Part shown: piece after piece, positions 24,818 through 35,016 of the stretch | Layout: each line of letters opens with the position of its first letter | Position numbering within the stretch: position 1 is the first letter of the stretch | Assembly: GCF_030580865.1 (NCBI RefSeq) | Contig: NZ_JAUQSY010000006.1 | Coordinates: forward strand, 248,001 to 312,000 | Direction of reading: 5' to 3' | DNA from: Hymenobacter aranciens | GTDB lineage: Bacteria; Bacteroidota; Bacteroidia; Cytophagales; Hymenobacteraceae | Length of the DNA: 64,000 bases | Notes under the pieces: model-generated | What the model was told of the DNA's origin: nothing | What the model saw: only the letters and a program-made list of their open reading frames with translations | Databases searched by the model: none | Translations under genes and position numbers: made by a program

Positions 24818-25510
24818 ATGGATAGTGTTTCCCAAGTTGCGCCTACCGAGGTGAAGCCCCGGCCCGCCGCCGTGAAACCCAAGCACAAGGGCTCGGCCCA
24901 GCTGTTTCAGAACCCGGTGCTGGAGCGCCTCACCCACACGCACATTGCCGGGCCGCTCAGCATTTTCTTCGGCGTGGCCGCCGTGAGTTTGTACTACAGC
25001 CTCAGCCGCGGCCTGCTTACGGGGATGACGGCCTTCGGGCTGTTTCTGGGGGGCTGGCTGCTCTTCACCCTGGCCGAGTACCTGATGCACCGCTACGTGT
25101 ACCACATGGATACTGACACGCCGGGCAAGGCCAAGTTTCAGTACACCATGCACGGGGTGCACCACGAGTACCCCAAAGACAAGACCCGCCTGGCCATGCC
25201 GCCCATCCTGACGGTGTTCGTGGCTTCACTGCTGTTCTTCATTTTTTACTTCACCTTCGGCAATGCGGGCTTCGGGCTGCTGTCGGGCTTCGTGTTTGGC
25301 TACGCGCTGTATCTATTTGTGCATTACGCCATTCACGTCTATTCGCCGCCCAAGAATTTCCTGAAATTCTGGTGGCACCACCACGCCCAGCACCACTACC
25401 GGCAGGATGAGGTGGCCTTCGGCGTGAGCACCACGCTCTGGGACCACATCATCGGCACCATGCCCGAACAGCGCGACAAGGCCAAGGCCGACGCGGCGCA
25501 CAACCACTAA
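24818..25510 (+). CDS. Fatty acid hydroxylase superfamily membrane protein
   Basis: 230 residues with four hydrophobic segments. The His clusters of the diiron hydroxylase/sterol desaturase superfamily are complete: HRYVYH near residue 90, HGVHHEYP near 110, HYAIH near 168 and HHHAQHHYRQD near 188. The layout is like the C-terminal half of fatty acid 2-hydroxylase. In sphingolipid- or sulfonolipid-producing Bacteroidota, 2-hydroxylation of the N-acyl chain is a plausible role, but substrate is inferred. The gene is followed by a strong terminator. Confidence 0.85.
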   Translation: MDSVSQVAPTEVKPRPAAVKPKHKGSAQLFQNPVLERLTHTHIAGPLSIFFGVAAVSLYYSLSRGLLTGMTAFGLFLGGWLLFTLAEYLMHRYVYHMDTDTPGKAKFQYTMHGVHHEYPKDKTRLAMPPILTVFVASLLFFIFYFTFGNAGFGLLSGFVFGYALYLFVHYAIHVYSPPKNFLKFWWHHHAQHHYRQDEVAFGVSTTLWDHIIGTMPEQRDKAKADAAHNH

Positions 25511-25530
25511 AAGCCTCAATCAACCCACCA

Positions 25531-25570
25531 AAAAGGCGCGGCCCCCGTTCGGGAGCCGCGCCTTTTTTTT
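25531..25570. terminator. Strong intrinsic terminator
   Basis: AAAAAGGCGCGGC and GCCGCGCCTTTTTTTT form a GC-rich stem ending in eight T on the plus strand. It lies 20 bp after the hydroxylase stop. The A-run on the other side lets it serve the convergent small lipoprotein gene too. Confidence 0.9.
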
Positions 25571-25586
25571 ATTGCAATGCGACCTA

Positions 25587-25769
25587 TTACACGCGGTTGC
25601 CGCCGCGCATTTTGCTAATCAGCCATAACACCAGGGCAATGACGATAACGGCGGCAATGATGCCCGTGTAAGCCCCCGCCTTGAAGATGCCCATGATGGC
25701 ATCGCAGCTGGTGAGGGTGAAGGTGAAAAAGGTCAGGAGCAGGAAGAGCGGAGCGCGAAAGGAGTTCAT
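25587..25769 (-). CDS. Small lipoprotein with one membrane helix
   Basis: About 60 residues from the ATG at 25769. The N-terminal LLLTFFTFTLTSCDAI has a lipobox with Cys near residue 22. A single helix (TGIIAAVIVIALVLWLI) follows near residues 34-52, then a short basic tail KMRGGNRV. Similar very short proteins are common in Bacteroidota and are often mislabelled as phosphatidate cytidylyltransferase; this one has no catalytic domain. Function unknown. Confidence 0.7.
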   Translation of the reverse strand: MNSFRAPLFLLLTFFTFTLTSCDAIMGIFKAGAYTGIIAAVIVIALVLWLISKMRGGNRV

Positions 25770-25913
25770 GGTGGAGTGGCGTGAGGTGAAAGAGAAAAAT
25801 GGTGAGCTTCGCAGGTGAATAACGAAGCTATTTGGTGTTACTCTTCCCACCCTGAAAAGGTTGAGTATGGCTAGTGTTATTAGGTTTTTAATTAATTCTG
25901 GCGGCGCGGCTAG

Positions 25914-25921
25914 TAGCTTTG
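25914..25921 (+). promoter_or_regulatory. -7 box of the DUF1684 gene
   Basis: TAGCTTTG ends 4 nt before the ATG at 25926. The stretch before it is AT-rich (TTTTTAATTAATTC). As for rlmN, a leaderless mRNA is implied. Confidence 0.55.
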
Positions 25922-25925
25922 ACAG

Positions 25926-26558
25926 ATGAATTACCGCCCTCTCCTATTGCTATTGAGCTTACTGGCGCCGCCTGCCCTGGCGCAGCAAACGCCCCCCGAG
26001 CACTTCTCGCCAGCCGCGCATCAGCAAAGCGTGCTGCATTTTCAGGAAACGCTGAATAAGGAGTTTAGCAACCCCGCCGAGTCGCCGCTGACGGCTGATG
26101 AGCGCAAGCATTTTAAGACCTTACCCTTCTACCCTACTAGCTACGAATACTACGTGGAAGCCACCCTGCTGCGCGATTCACTGGCCCAGCCCTTCGAGAT
26201 GGTGACCAGCACGGCCCGCCGCCCGCTCTACCGCAAGTATGGCACGCTCCGCTTCGTGCTGAACGGGCAGCCTCAGCAGCTGGCTGTGTATCAGAACCTG
26301 GAGCTGATGAAGCGCCCCGGCTTTGCTGATTATTTATTCGTGCCCTTCACCGACCTCACCAACGGCCACGGCAGCTACGGCGGCGGCCGCTACCTCGACC
26401 TGCGCATTCCGCCCGCTGGAAGTACGGTTATGCAACTGGACTTCAACCAAGCGTATAACCCCTCGTGCGCCTATAATCACCAGTATTCCTGCCCCGTGCC
26501 ACCGGCCGAAAACCGGTTGAGCATCGCCATTCCAGCAGGGGTGCAGAGCGACCACTAG
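25926..26558 (+). CDS. Secreted DUF1684 protein
   Basis: 210 residues. A signal peptide (MNYRPLLLLLSLLAPPALAQ) precedes a DUF1684 domain. Its family signature is complete: FVPFTDLTNGHGSYGGGRYL near residue 140, then DFNQAYNPSCAYNHQYSCP and PPAENRL near the C-terminus. The function of DUF1684 is unknown; the conserved Cys, Asp and aromatic residues suggest a binding site. The start is fixed by the -7 box 4 nt upstream. A strong bidirectional terminator follows. Confidence 0.88.
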   Translation: MNYRPLLLLLSLLAPPALAQQTPPEHFSPAAHQQSVLHFQETLNKEFSNPAESPLTADERKHFKTLPFYPTSYEYYVEATLLRDSLAQPFEMVTSTARRPLYRKYGTLRFVLNGQPQQLAVYQNLELMKRPGFADYLFVPFTDLTNGHGSYGGGRYLDLRIPPAGSTVMQLDFNQAYNPSCAYNHQYSCPVPPAENRLSIAIPAGVQSDH

Positions 26559-26573
26559 GACCGGAAACAGCCG

Positions 26574-26621
26574 AAAACACCGCGCCCCGGCCTCTTTATG
26601 GAAGCCGGGGCGCGGTGTTTT
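26574..26621. terminator. Bidirectional terminator between convergent genes
   Basis: AAAACACCGCGCCCCGGC and GCCGGGGCGCGGTGTTTT form an 18-bp perfect stem around a 12-nt loop. It separates the DUF1684 gene and the convergent TPM gene, with A and T runs on both sides. Confidence 0.92.
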
Positions 26622-26629
26622 ATGCTCAA

Positions 26630-27463
26630 TTACCAGTTCCCGCTGGCGCCGCCGCCGCCGCTGCTGCCCCCGCCGAAGCCGCCGAAACCGCCCCCGCCCC
26701 CAAAACCACCGCCCCCGCCGCCGAAGGTGCCACGCCCGCCCGAGAAGTCGCCGAAAATAATGGGCGGGATAAAGCCCCCGCCGAAGCCCCGGTTGCGGCG
26801 CCCGCCGCGCCCGCCGCCGCGCCGGTTTAGGAAAATAAGGACGATGACCAGCACAATAAGAATCACCCAGAACGAGGGCCCTGAGCGGCCCCGGCCCTGG
26901 CTGCGCGCCTGCCCCGAGCGCGACTCGCCCGGGTCGATTTTATACTCGCCCTTGGCCAGGGCAATGAGCTGGTCGGTAGCGCGGTCGAGGCCGCTGTAAT
27001 ACTGGTTTTGCTGGAAGGCCGGGGCCAGCGTGTTGCTGATGATGCGCTTGGCAATGGCGTCGGGCACGGCGCCTTCGAGGCCGTAGCCGGTTTGGATGCG
27101 GGCGGCGCGCTCCTGCTTGGCCACCAGCACCAGAATGCCGTTGTTTTTGCCCTTGCGGCCGATGCCCCAGCTTTCGTAAAGCTGCTGGGCGTAGTTGGCA
27201 ATTTCGTCGCCATCGAGGCTGTTCACGGTCACTACGGCAATCTGCGAGGAGGTGCTGTCGTCGTAGGCTACCAGCTTGCGCTCCAGCGCGTCGGCTTCGC
27301 CGGGCTGCATCATCCCCGCCAGGTCGTTGACGAGCCGCGGCGGGTTGGGGCGCGGCGGGATGCCCTGGGCCAGGGCCGAGAGCAGCGGCAGCCACAGCAG
27401 CAGGAGCGCCAGCAGCGCGGGGCGCCACGCAGCTACCCGAATGGGAAAGAAACCAGTGGCCAT
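26630..27463 (-). CDS. TPM-domain protein with glycine-rich tail (YgcG-like)
   Basis: About 277 residues from the ATG at 27463. A signal peptide (up to about residue 33, cleavage near ALAQ) precedes a TPM domain: LVNDLAGMMQPGEADALERKL near residue 45, then TSSQIAVVTVNSLDGDEI and YAQQLYESWGIGRKGKNNGI. A helix (PSFWVILIVLVIVLIFL) near residue 200 is followed by a tail almost wholly of Gly with Phe and Ser. TPM domains in other systems bind metal or act as phosphatases, and in bacteria accompany LemA. It is the last gene of lemA-TPM-TPM. Confidence 0.88.
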   Translation of the reverse strand: MATGFFPIRVAAWRPALLALLLLWLPLLSALAQGIPPRPNPPRLVNDLAGMMQPGEADALERKLVAYDDSTSSQIAVVTVNSLDGDEIANYAQQLYESWGIGRKGKNNGILVLVAKQERAARIQTGYGLEGAVPDAIAKRIISNTLAPAFQQNQYYSGLDRATDQLIALAKGEYKIDPGESRSGQARSQGRGRSGPSFWVILIVLVIVLIFLNRRGGGRGGRRNRGFGGGFIPPIIFGDFSGGRGTFGGGGGGFGGGGGFGGFGGGSSGGGGASGNW

Positions 27464-27504
27464 AGAGGCAGAATTAAAAGTTATAGTGGTAGAACGGCTG
27501 TCGT

Positions 27505-27590
27505 CTGTCATGCTGACGAAGGAAGCATCCTCTCGCGTCCGAACGAAATCGTACCGGCGTGAAAGGATGCTTCCTTCGTCAGCATGACAG
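27505..27590. repeat. Family C inverted repeat inside the lemA operon, copy 3
   Basis: CTGTCATGCTGACGAAGGAA plus GCATCC (27505-27530) and its exact inverse (27565-27590) make 26-bp arms around a 34-nt spacer. It lies in the gap between the two TPM genes, starting about 20 bp after the stop of the upstream one. Confidence 0.88.
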
Positions 27591-27610
27591 ATGGCGCATG
27601 GCGTTCTATA

Positions 27611-28060
27611 TCACGCACTCATGCCACCGCCAAACGAGATGGCATCATCCAGCTCATTTTCGTCGGTGGTTTTGTCGTAGGGGAAGTAGCGTTGCAGCTG
27701 CTCGCCCACCAGCTTGATGCCTTTGGCGAGGCCCTCGACGTAGTGCTCGTTGCGAAACTGGGCCAGAATCTCCTCTTTAGTCATCTCCCAAAAGTCGTCG
27801 GGCACGGCTGAGTTGATGGCCGAGTCGCCGATGACGGCAAACTGCCGGCTCTGCCAGGCCAGGTAGAAGAGTACGCCGTTGCGCTGGGCAGTGCGGTGCA
27901 TGCCAAGCTCGGCAAATACCTGGGCAGCACGGTCGAGGGGCTCGGGGGTGGGGCAGGTATCTTCCAGATGCACCCGAATTTCGCCCGAAGTCGTGATTTC
28001 GGCCTGGCGGATGGCAGCTACTAAGGACTCGTTCTGGGCGGGAGTGAGGGGAGAGGGCAT
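27611..28060 (-). CDS. TPM-domain protein, short form
   Basis: 149 residues. A single TPM domain with TSGEIRVHLED near residue 24, MHRTAQRNGVLFYLAWQSRQ near 53 and a C-terminal PYDKTTDENELDDAISFGGG. There is no signal peptide, so it is probably cytoplasmic or membrane-associated, unlike its neighbour. Middle gene of the lemA-TPM-TPM set; palindromic family C elements occupy both flanking gaps. Confidence 0.85.
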   Translation of the reverse strand: MPSPLTPAQNESLVAAIRQAEITTSGEIRVHLEDTCPTPEPLDRAAQVFAELGMHRTAQRNGVLFYLAWQSRQFAVIGDSAINSAVPDDFWEMTKEEILAQFRNEHYVEGLAKGIKLVGEQLQRYFPYDKTTDENELDDAISFGGGMSA

Positions 28061-28084
28061 GGATAATCAGGCAACAAAAAGAAC

Positions 28085-28182
28085 GTCATGCTGAACGCAG
28101 TGAAGCATCTCGCCTACGGCAGTAAATCCAAATTAGTAGGATTAGTTACGCAGATGAGATGCTTCACTGCGTTCAGCATGAC
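28085..28182. repeat. Family C inverted repeat inside the lemA operon, copy 4
   Basis: GTCATGCTGAACGCAGTGAA plus GCATCT (28085-28110) and its exact inverse (28157-28182) form 26-bp arms around a 46-nt spacer. It starts 6 bp after the lemA stop and fills the lemA-TPM gap. Confidence 0.9.
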
Positions 28183-28188
28183 AGACGA

Positions 28189-28767
28189 TTAGAACTGCAC
28201 CGTAGGCGCTTTGCTCGCGGCCGGGTCGGCTTCGAAGTAGGGCTTGGGGGGGAAGCCGAACATGTTGGCGAACAAATTATTGGGGAAGGAGCGGGTGAAC
28301 GTGTTGTAGTCGTTGGTGACGGCATTAAACTTGTTGCGCTCCACGTTGATGCGGTTTTCGGTGCCTTCAATCTGAGCCTGCAGTTCCTGGAAGTTGGCAT
28401 TGGCTTTCAGGTCGGGGTAGCTCTCGGACACGGCCAGCAGGCGGCCGAGGCCGCTGGAAAGCTGGCTTTGGGCGGCCTGGAATTTCTGGATGTTCTCGGG
28501 CGTAAGGTCGTTGGCATTCAACTGTACGCTGCTGGCTTTGGCGCGGGCCTCGATGACGCTGGTGAGGGTGCCCTGCTCGAATTTGGCGGCGCCCTTCACG
28601 GTATTCACGAGGTTGCCGATGAGGTCGTTGCGGCGTTGGTAGGCGCTTTGCACGTTACCGGCCTGGGCTTTCACGGCCTGGTCGCGTTGTACCATGCCGT
28701 TGTAGCCGCACGACGACTGCGTGAGCAGCGCTACCAGGCCCAGGAAATAGAAAAGAAGGCGTTTCAT
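28189..28767 (-). CDS. lemA: LemA family protein
   Basis: 192 residues, typical. The N-terminal segment (LLFYFLGLVALLTQSSCGYNG) reads as a lipoprotein signal with Cys near residue 20. The LemA core follows: AYQRRNDLIGNLVNTVKGAA near residue 43, then LLAVSESYPDLKANANFQEL and EGTENRINVERNKFNAVTNDYN. LemA proteins are membrane-anchored helical bundles of unknown biochemical role, found beside TPM-domain genes in many phyla. Transcribed first in the operon. Confidence 0.9.
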   Translation of the reverse strand: MKRLLFYFLGLVALLTQSSCGYNGMVQRDQAVKAQAGNVQSAYQRRNDLIGNLVNTVKGAAKFEQGTLTSVIEARAKASSVQLNANDLTPENIQKFQAAQSQLSSGLGRLLAVSESYPDLKANANFQELQAQIEGTENRINVERNKFNAVTNDYNTFTRSFPNNLFANMFGFPPKPYFEADPAASKAPTVQF

Positions 28768-28966
28768 CAGGAAAAGTAAGAATATGGTGAGAAATGCAGG
28801 ACGGCGGCTTAAACCTTGGGCCCACTGCCGGGGTTAGGCTCCGCCCGGCGCAAGGTACGCAGATACGCCGCCGCAGTTGTGAGCAACCCAAAAAGCCGTA
28901 ATTAGCACCCTGAATGGCTGGCCCCCGGCCTTCGCTTTTGCTTCTTGTCTTCTTTCAGCATCTAAA

Positions 28967-29971
28967 ATGAAAGCCGTTATTCCCGTTGCCGGTATTGGTT
29001 CGCGCCTGCGGCCCCACACCCACACCCAGCCCAAAAGCCTGGTGCCAGTGGCCGGCAATACTATTCTGGGCCACATCATCGACCGGCTGCTCGGGGCCGG
29101 GCTCACCGACTTTGTGTTTATTATCGGGTATCTGGGCGATAAAATCGTGCGCTACGTGCGCCGCCACTACCCCAACCTGAAGGCCACCTTCGTGGTGCAG
29201 GAGCCCCGCGAAGGCCTGGGCCACGCCCTGTGGCTGGCCCGCGAGGAGTTTCGCCACGAGCCCGACGGTGTACTTATCCTGCTGGGCGACACCATTGTGG
29301 ACGTAGACCTGCCGGCCCTGCTGCAGCTACCCGGCACGGTGCTGGCGGTGAAGGAAGTAAAAAACCCGGCCCTGTTCGGTATCGTCGAAACCGGGGCCGA
29401 CGGGCAGGTGCGCAAGGTGGTCGAAAAGCCCAAAATCCCGAAATCGAACAGTGCGCTGGTGGGCCTCTACAAGCTGGCCGACCCCGAAAAGCTGGCCTTG
29501 GCCCTGGAGTGGCTCATGACCACCGAGCTGCGCACCCACGGCGAGTACCAGCTCACCGACGCGCTGATGCACCTCATCGAGCAGGGCGAAACCATGACCA
29601 CGGCGCCGGTCGACAACTGGTTTGACTGCGGCCGCAAGGAGACGCTGCTCGAAGCCAACGCCCGCCTGCTCAACCAGCCCGAGTTTCTGGAAGGCCGCGA
29701 CTACGCCACCGAATTTCCGGACGTGGTGATTATTCCGCCCGTGAGCATCGGGCGCGGCTGCCGCATCTCGCAGTCCATCATTGGGCCCAACGTGGCCATC
29801 GGCGACAAAACCATCATCGAAACCACCATCCTCAGCGACTCCATCATCGGCTCCTACTCGGAGCTGCGCTCGGCGGTGATGCACGACTGCATCGTGGGCT
29901 CGGACGCCTCGTTTCGGGGCATGAACCACTCACTGAATATTGGGGATAACACGGAAATTGATTACAGCTAG
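28967..29971 (+). CDS. Sugar-1-phosphate nucleotidyltransferase with left-handed beta-helix tail
   Basis: 334 residues. The nucleotide-binding motif PVAGIGSRLRPHTHTQPKSL is at residues 6-25, with an unusual Ile-Gly-Ser where most members have Gly-Thr. The metal-binding GDT is near residue 107 and FGIVE and VVEKPKIPKS follow. The end carries hexapeptide repeats (VSIGRGCRISQSIIGPNVAI, then TTILSDSIIGSYSEL). It makes an NDP-sugar, most likely dTDP- or UDP-glucose, but the substrate is not certain. A role in surface polysaccharide precursor supply is plausible. Confidence 0.85.
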   Translation: MKAVIPVAGIGSRLRPHTHTQPKSLVPVAGNTILGHIIDRLLGAGLTDFVFIIGYLGDKIVRYVRRHYPNLKATFVVQEPREGLGHALWLAREEFRHEPDGVLILLGDTIVDVDLPALLQLPGTVLAVKEVKNPALFGIVETGADGQVRKVVEKPKIPKSNSALVGLYKLADPEKLALALEWLMTTELRTHGEYQLTDALMHLIEQGETMTTAPVDNWFDCGRKETLLEANARLLNQPEFLEGRDYATEFPDVVIIPPVSIGRGCRISQSIIGPNVAIGDKTIIETTILSDSIIGSYSELRSAVMHDCIVGSDASFRGMNHSLNIGDNTEIDYS

Positions 29972-30031
29972 GCCCGAAAAAGTCTAAAGTCGTGCCCAGC
30001 GCCGTATTTTCCGGCCAAATTCCCGCCGCTT

Positions 30032-31135
30032 ATGACTTTTCGCGCTGCCTGGGCCACGTTGCTGGTCGCTATTCTGCTCCCCACAGCTTCCATCCGGGCC
30101 CAAACCCCGCTGGGCCAGCCTTCGCTCGACGAATCCAAAGTGCAAATCTGGTGCGCTGCGGTGCGCTTCGTGTACGACGATGCCGGGCGGCCCAACCTCA
30201 AGGAAACCGTGCAGTGCAGCGGCGGCGATTTGCCGGCGCTGGCGGCCAGCATTCGGATGGATAGCCTGCGGGTATACAGCGTGCTGTACCAGCCGATTGA
30301 GGAGAAAGGCAACATTTACAAGGGCAAAAAGGACAACCCCGCCCGCATCACAGCGCTGGCCCAGGCCATCTTGGCGAAGCTGAAAAGCTCGCCCGCCCGC
30401 CGCCGCGACCCGGCCCGCATGGAGCGCCTGGCCGCCCTCGAAACGGCCCTGACTAACTACGCCACCAGCGGCACGCCCCTCGGCGATGTAGCGGCGGCCA
30501 TGGCCCCCGAAGCGCCTGACACCGCCACAGCCGACGCCTTCGCCGCCCCCGGCCCCGCCGAAATGGCCGAGGCCCAAGCTATCGAAGCCGCGCCCGCCGC
30601 CAACGGCCCAGCCGAAACCACCAAGAGTTTGCTGGAGCGCTTTGCCATTCCGCTGGCGCTTATTCTGAGCATTCTGAGCTTGGTGCTCTACATCATGTTG
30701 CGCGTGACGCTGGGCCAGTGGCGCCGCCAGCAGCGCCGCGAAACCCTCACCGCTACCCACGCCGCCAACGCGGCCAAAGCCGCTACCGCGCAGGCCCAGG
30801 CGGCCCTCACCGAAGCTCACGCCACCGTGGCCGACGCCCAGGCCCGCGTGAAGCGCGCCGAAGCGCTGGTGCTGGCCGCCACGCCGGACGAAACCACGCC
30901 GCCTGCCGCGCTGGCCCAGCTCAGTCCCGCCCAGCGGCTGGAGGTGGAGCGCCTGGTGAGCCAGCGGGTGGATGAGGAGCTACGCTGGCTGCGGGCGCAG
31001 CTGCCGGAGCTGGTAGCTAGCGCGGTGGCTGGTCCGGCGAGAGAAACGCCAGCGGCACCGGAGGCCGAAGCACCGCACGCCGCTGAAGCCGCTGCCCAGG
31101 CAGAGTTTGGGCCGATTGGCGACGACGATAAATAA
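30032..31135 (+). CDS. Secreted or membrane-anchored coiled-coil protein
   Basis: 367 residues. A signal peptide (MTFRAAWATLLVAILLPTAS) is followed by a small domain with two Cys (QIWCAAVRFVYDD and ETVQCSGGD), an Ala/Pro-rich linker, a membrane helix near residues 207-226 (FAIPLALILSILSLVLYIML) and a long Ala-rich coiled coil. It therefore spans the inner membrane with the coiled coil on the far side of the helix. No family is recognised. It follows the nucleotidyltransferase by 60 bp and precedes the peptidase. Confidence 0.62.
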   Translation: MTFRAAWATLLVAILLPTASIRAQTPLGQPSLDESKVQIWCAAVRFVYDDAGRPNLKETVQCSGGDLPALAASIRMDSLRVYSVLYQPIEEKGNIYKGKKDNPARITALAQAILAKLKSSPARRRDPARMERLAALETALTNYATSGTPLGDVAAAMAPEAPDTATADAFAAPGPAEMAEAQAIEAAPAANGPAETTKSLLERFAIPLALILSILSLVLYIMLRVTLGQWRRQQRRETLTATHAANAAKAATAQAQAALTEAHATVADAQARVKRAEALVLAATPDETTPPAALAQLSPAQRLEVERLVSQRVDEELRWLRAQLPELVASAVAGPARETPAAPEAEAPHAAEAAAQAEFGPIGDDDK

Positions 31136-31210
31136 GGCAGGCAACGTCTCCTGCAAATCCCCGCGTCTCACCCTGCGCAACCTTGCGCGAAAAACCGTTT
31201 CCTCTTTTCC

Positions 31211-33430
<2,220 letters not shown>

Positions 33431-33453
33431 GGTTTTATATGGTTGCCAGGGAC

Positions 33454-33711
33454 AAGTGCCGCCGCTTCGCGGCTCTAGTCCTTTCTCATTCGCTAATTGC
33501 TACCAACGTGTCGCCGCTTCGCGGCTGCTCTGAATAGCCGCGAAGCGGCGGCACGTTGGTAGTATTCACGCCCACCTATCGAACCAGAGCCGCGAAGCGG
33601 CGGCACGTTGATAGCCCCACAACACACCCCAACCCAGAGCCGCGAAGCGGCGGCACGTTGGTAGCAAAACCGTTGCTCCTTAAACCACCGAGCCGCAAAG
33701 CGGCGGCACTT
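33454..33711. repeat. Family B palindrome cluster upstream of the transposase
   Basis: Six copies of a palindromic unit with core GCCGCGAAGCGGCGGCAC and tail GTTGGTAG occur here: two inverted (33454-33474 and 33501-33526) and four direct (33536-33562, 33588-33614, 33638-33664, 33691-33711). The copy next to the gene has GCAAAGC where most others have GCGAAGC. Copies 33536 to 33638 are spaced about 50 bp apart. The rest of the 304-bp gap between the peptidase and the transposase holds only spacer sequence. Confidence 0.9.
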
Positions 33712-33734
33712 TTCGTCTGCTCATTCCTGATTCA

Positions 33735-34196
33735 ATGGCTGGCACCTACACCCAACTGCACATTCAGGTAGTTTTCGCCGTGGCAGGCCGGACCAATGCC
33801 ATTCCGGCAAAACATCAGGAACAGCTCAACCAATACATCACGGGAATCATCGCCAATAAAGACCAGAAGGTGTTAGCGGTAAATGGCATGCCCGACCATT
33901 TGCACCTGCTCATTGGCTTACGGCCCGAATCGGCGCTGGCCGATGTAGTGCGCGACATAAAAGCCAATTCCTCCCGCTTTATTAATGAGCAGCGCTGGGT
34001 GCCCGGCAAATTTTCCTGGCAACGGGGCTACGGGGCCTTCTCCTACTCCGCCTCGCACCTCGACCAGGTCATTCGCTACATCCAGAACCAGCAGCTACAT
34101 CACGCTACCCGGAGTTTTCGGGAAGAATACCAGGCATTGCTTGACCGATTTGGCATCTCCTACGACCCGCGTTATTTGGTAGACGACAACCAATAA
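33735..34196 (+). CDS. tnpA: IS200/REP-associated (Y1) transposase
   Basis: 153 residues. The HUH metal motif is in MPDHLHLLIGL near residue 55; the catalytic Tyr is in QVIRYIQNQQ near residue 113, followed by LHHATRSFREEY. The YTQLHIQVVFAV opening and length match single-domain IS200-like or REP-associated Y1 enzymes, which cut and join single-stranded DNA at hairpins. No tnpB accessory gene lies beside it. The gene sits inside a cluster of family B palindromes that would be its natural substrate; the last one starts 1 bp after the stop. Whether it is a mobile insertion or a domesticated RAYT cannot be told. Confidence 0.92.
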   Translation: MAGTYTQLHIQVVFAVAGRTNAIPAKHQEQLNQYITGIIANKDQKVLAVNGMPDHLHLLIGLRPESALADVVRDIKANSSRFINEQRWVPGKFSWQRGYGAFSYSASHLDQVIRYIQNQQLHHATRSFREEYQALLDRFGISYDPRYLVDDNQ

Positions 34197-34197
34197 G

Positions 34198-34269
34198 AAG
34201 TGCCGCCGCTTTGCGGCTCTATCCCACTGGGCGCTCTATTAACTACCAACGTGGCGCCGCTTTGCGGCT
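34198..34269. repeat. Family B palindromes downstream of the transposase
   Basis: Two inverted units at 34198-34218 (AAGTGCCGCCGCTTTGCGGC) and 34243-34269. Both share the CTTTGC variant with the copy just upstream of the gene (33691-33711). The inner pair form exact inverted repeats flanking the coding region. Confidence 0.9.
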
Positions 34270-34344
34270 GGTCGACCACGCAGGCAAGAAGTTCCCATTT
34301 ACCCCAAAAAGCCCTTAAAACCACCTCCCCGGTGATTCTAAGGG

Positions 34345-34540
34345 CCTTTTTGGTTAGAATAACTACCCCTAGAGGGTAGTTATTGGCCTTCCGAGGGTAG
34401 TTATCCGACCTCGAAGGGTAGTTATTGGTCATCGGTGGTAAGTTATAAGTCCCCAGAGGATAGTTGATGGTCCTCGGAGGGGAGTTATTGCCCCCTTAAG
34501 GCCCAATAACTTCCCCCCAGGGACCAATAACTATCCTTGC
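34345..34540. repeat. 21-bp tandem repeat array, degenerate
   Basis: About eight units of 21-22 bp. Examples: CCGAGGGTAGTTATCCGACCT, spaced with CGAAGGGTAGTTATTGGTCAT, read in the same direction; the last two units (AAGGCCCAATAACTTCCCCC, AGGGACCAATAACTATCC) are inverted relative to the first. On the minus strand the period is seven codons with a shared NYP core, but the reading frame is interrupted by a stop, so coding is unlikely. The array ends at the convergent gene's stop (34531). Confidence 0.75.
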
Positions 34541-35016
34541 GGCTTGGGCTTCTTGGGGGCGCCGCCTTTGCCGCCGTTGGGCAGGCTCGCGCGCATGTCG
34601 TCGTAGGCGGCCTGGGCGCCGGGGAAACCGGCTTTGGCCAGCATTTTCACGTTGTTATACACCATCAGGGCCGCCGCATACGAATCGGAGCCGCTGGTCA
34701 TCATGGTCGAGTCCACGTCGAGGTCGATACCACCCAGCAGCCGGTGCAGGGGGGCCAGCGTCGCCAGCGACGCCGCATCCGCATCGAACTCCTCCATGTC
34801 TAGAATCACCGGCCGGAATTTCTCATTGGCTGTCGCGTAACCATGGGCTTTGGCAATAAAATCGACCGTGGCCGGGCCCATTTTCAGCATATCCTGGCGC
34901 TGCTCGGGCGTGCGCGGCGTCAGGTAGGGCGTGAGGATGGCCATGCCCTTCTGGAAAAAGCCGAGCGCCTCGGCGGCCTTATCGGGTGGAATGATGCCCT
35001 GAAACAAATCTTGCAT
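34531..35016 (-). CDS. Hypothetical protein
   Basis: 161 residues, soluble, with no recognised family. The first part is helical (PDKAAEALGFFQKGMAIL); LLGGIDLDVDSTMMTSGSDSYAAALMVYNNVKMLAK is the most structured stretch. The C-terminus is a basic, Gly- and Pro-rich tail, NGGKGGAPKKPKPQG. The 21-bp repeat array runs into its last codons. Not assignable. Confidence 0.6.
   Translation of the reverse strand: MQDLFQGIIPPDKAAEALGFFQKGMAILTPYLTPRTPEQRQDMLKMGPATVDFIAKAHGYATANEKFRPVILDMEEFDADAASLATLAPLHRLLGGIDLDVDSTMMTSGSDSYAAALMVYNNVKMLAKAGFPGAQAAYDDMRASLPNGGKGGAPKKPKPQG

Noticed and set aside
25587..25769. Phosphatidate cytidylyltransferase
   Set aside because: Only about 60 residues with one helix and a lipobox; no catalytic motif.
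33454..34269. CRISPR-like array around the transposase
   Set aside because: Units are palindromic, occur in both orientations, have uneven spacing and flank a Y1 transposase gene; no cas genes are present.
34172..34432. Short minus-strand gene with NYP heptads
   Set aside because: It overlaps the 21-bp repeat and the tnpA end, has no upstream continuation past a stop, and no recognisable start signal.
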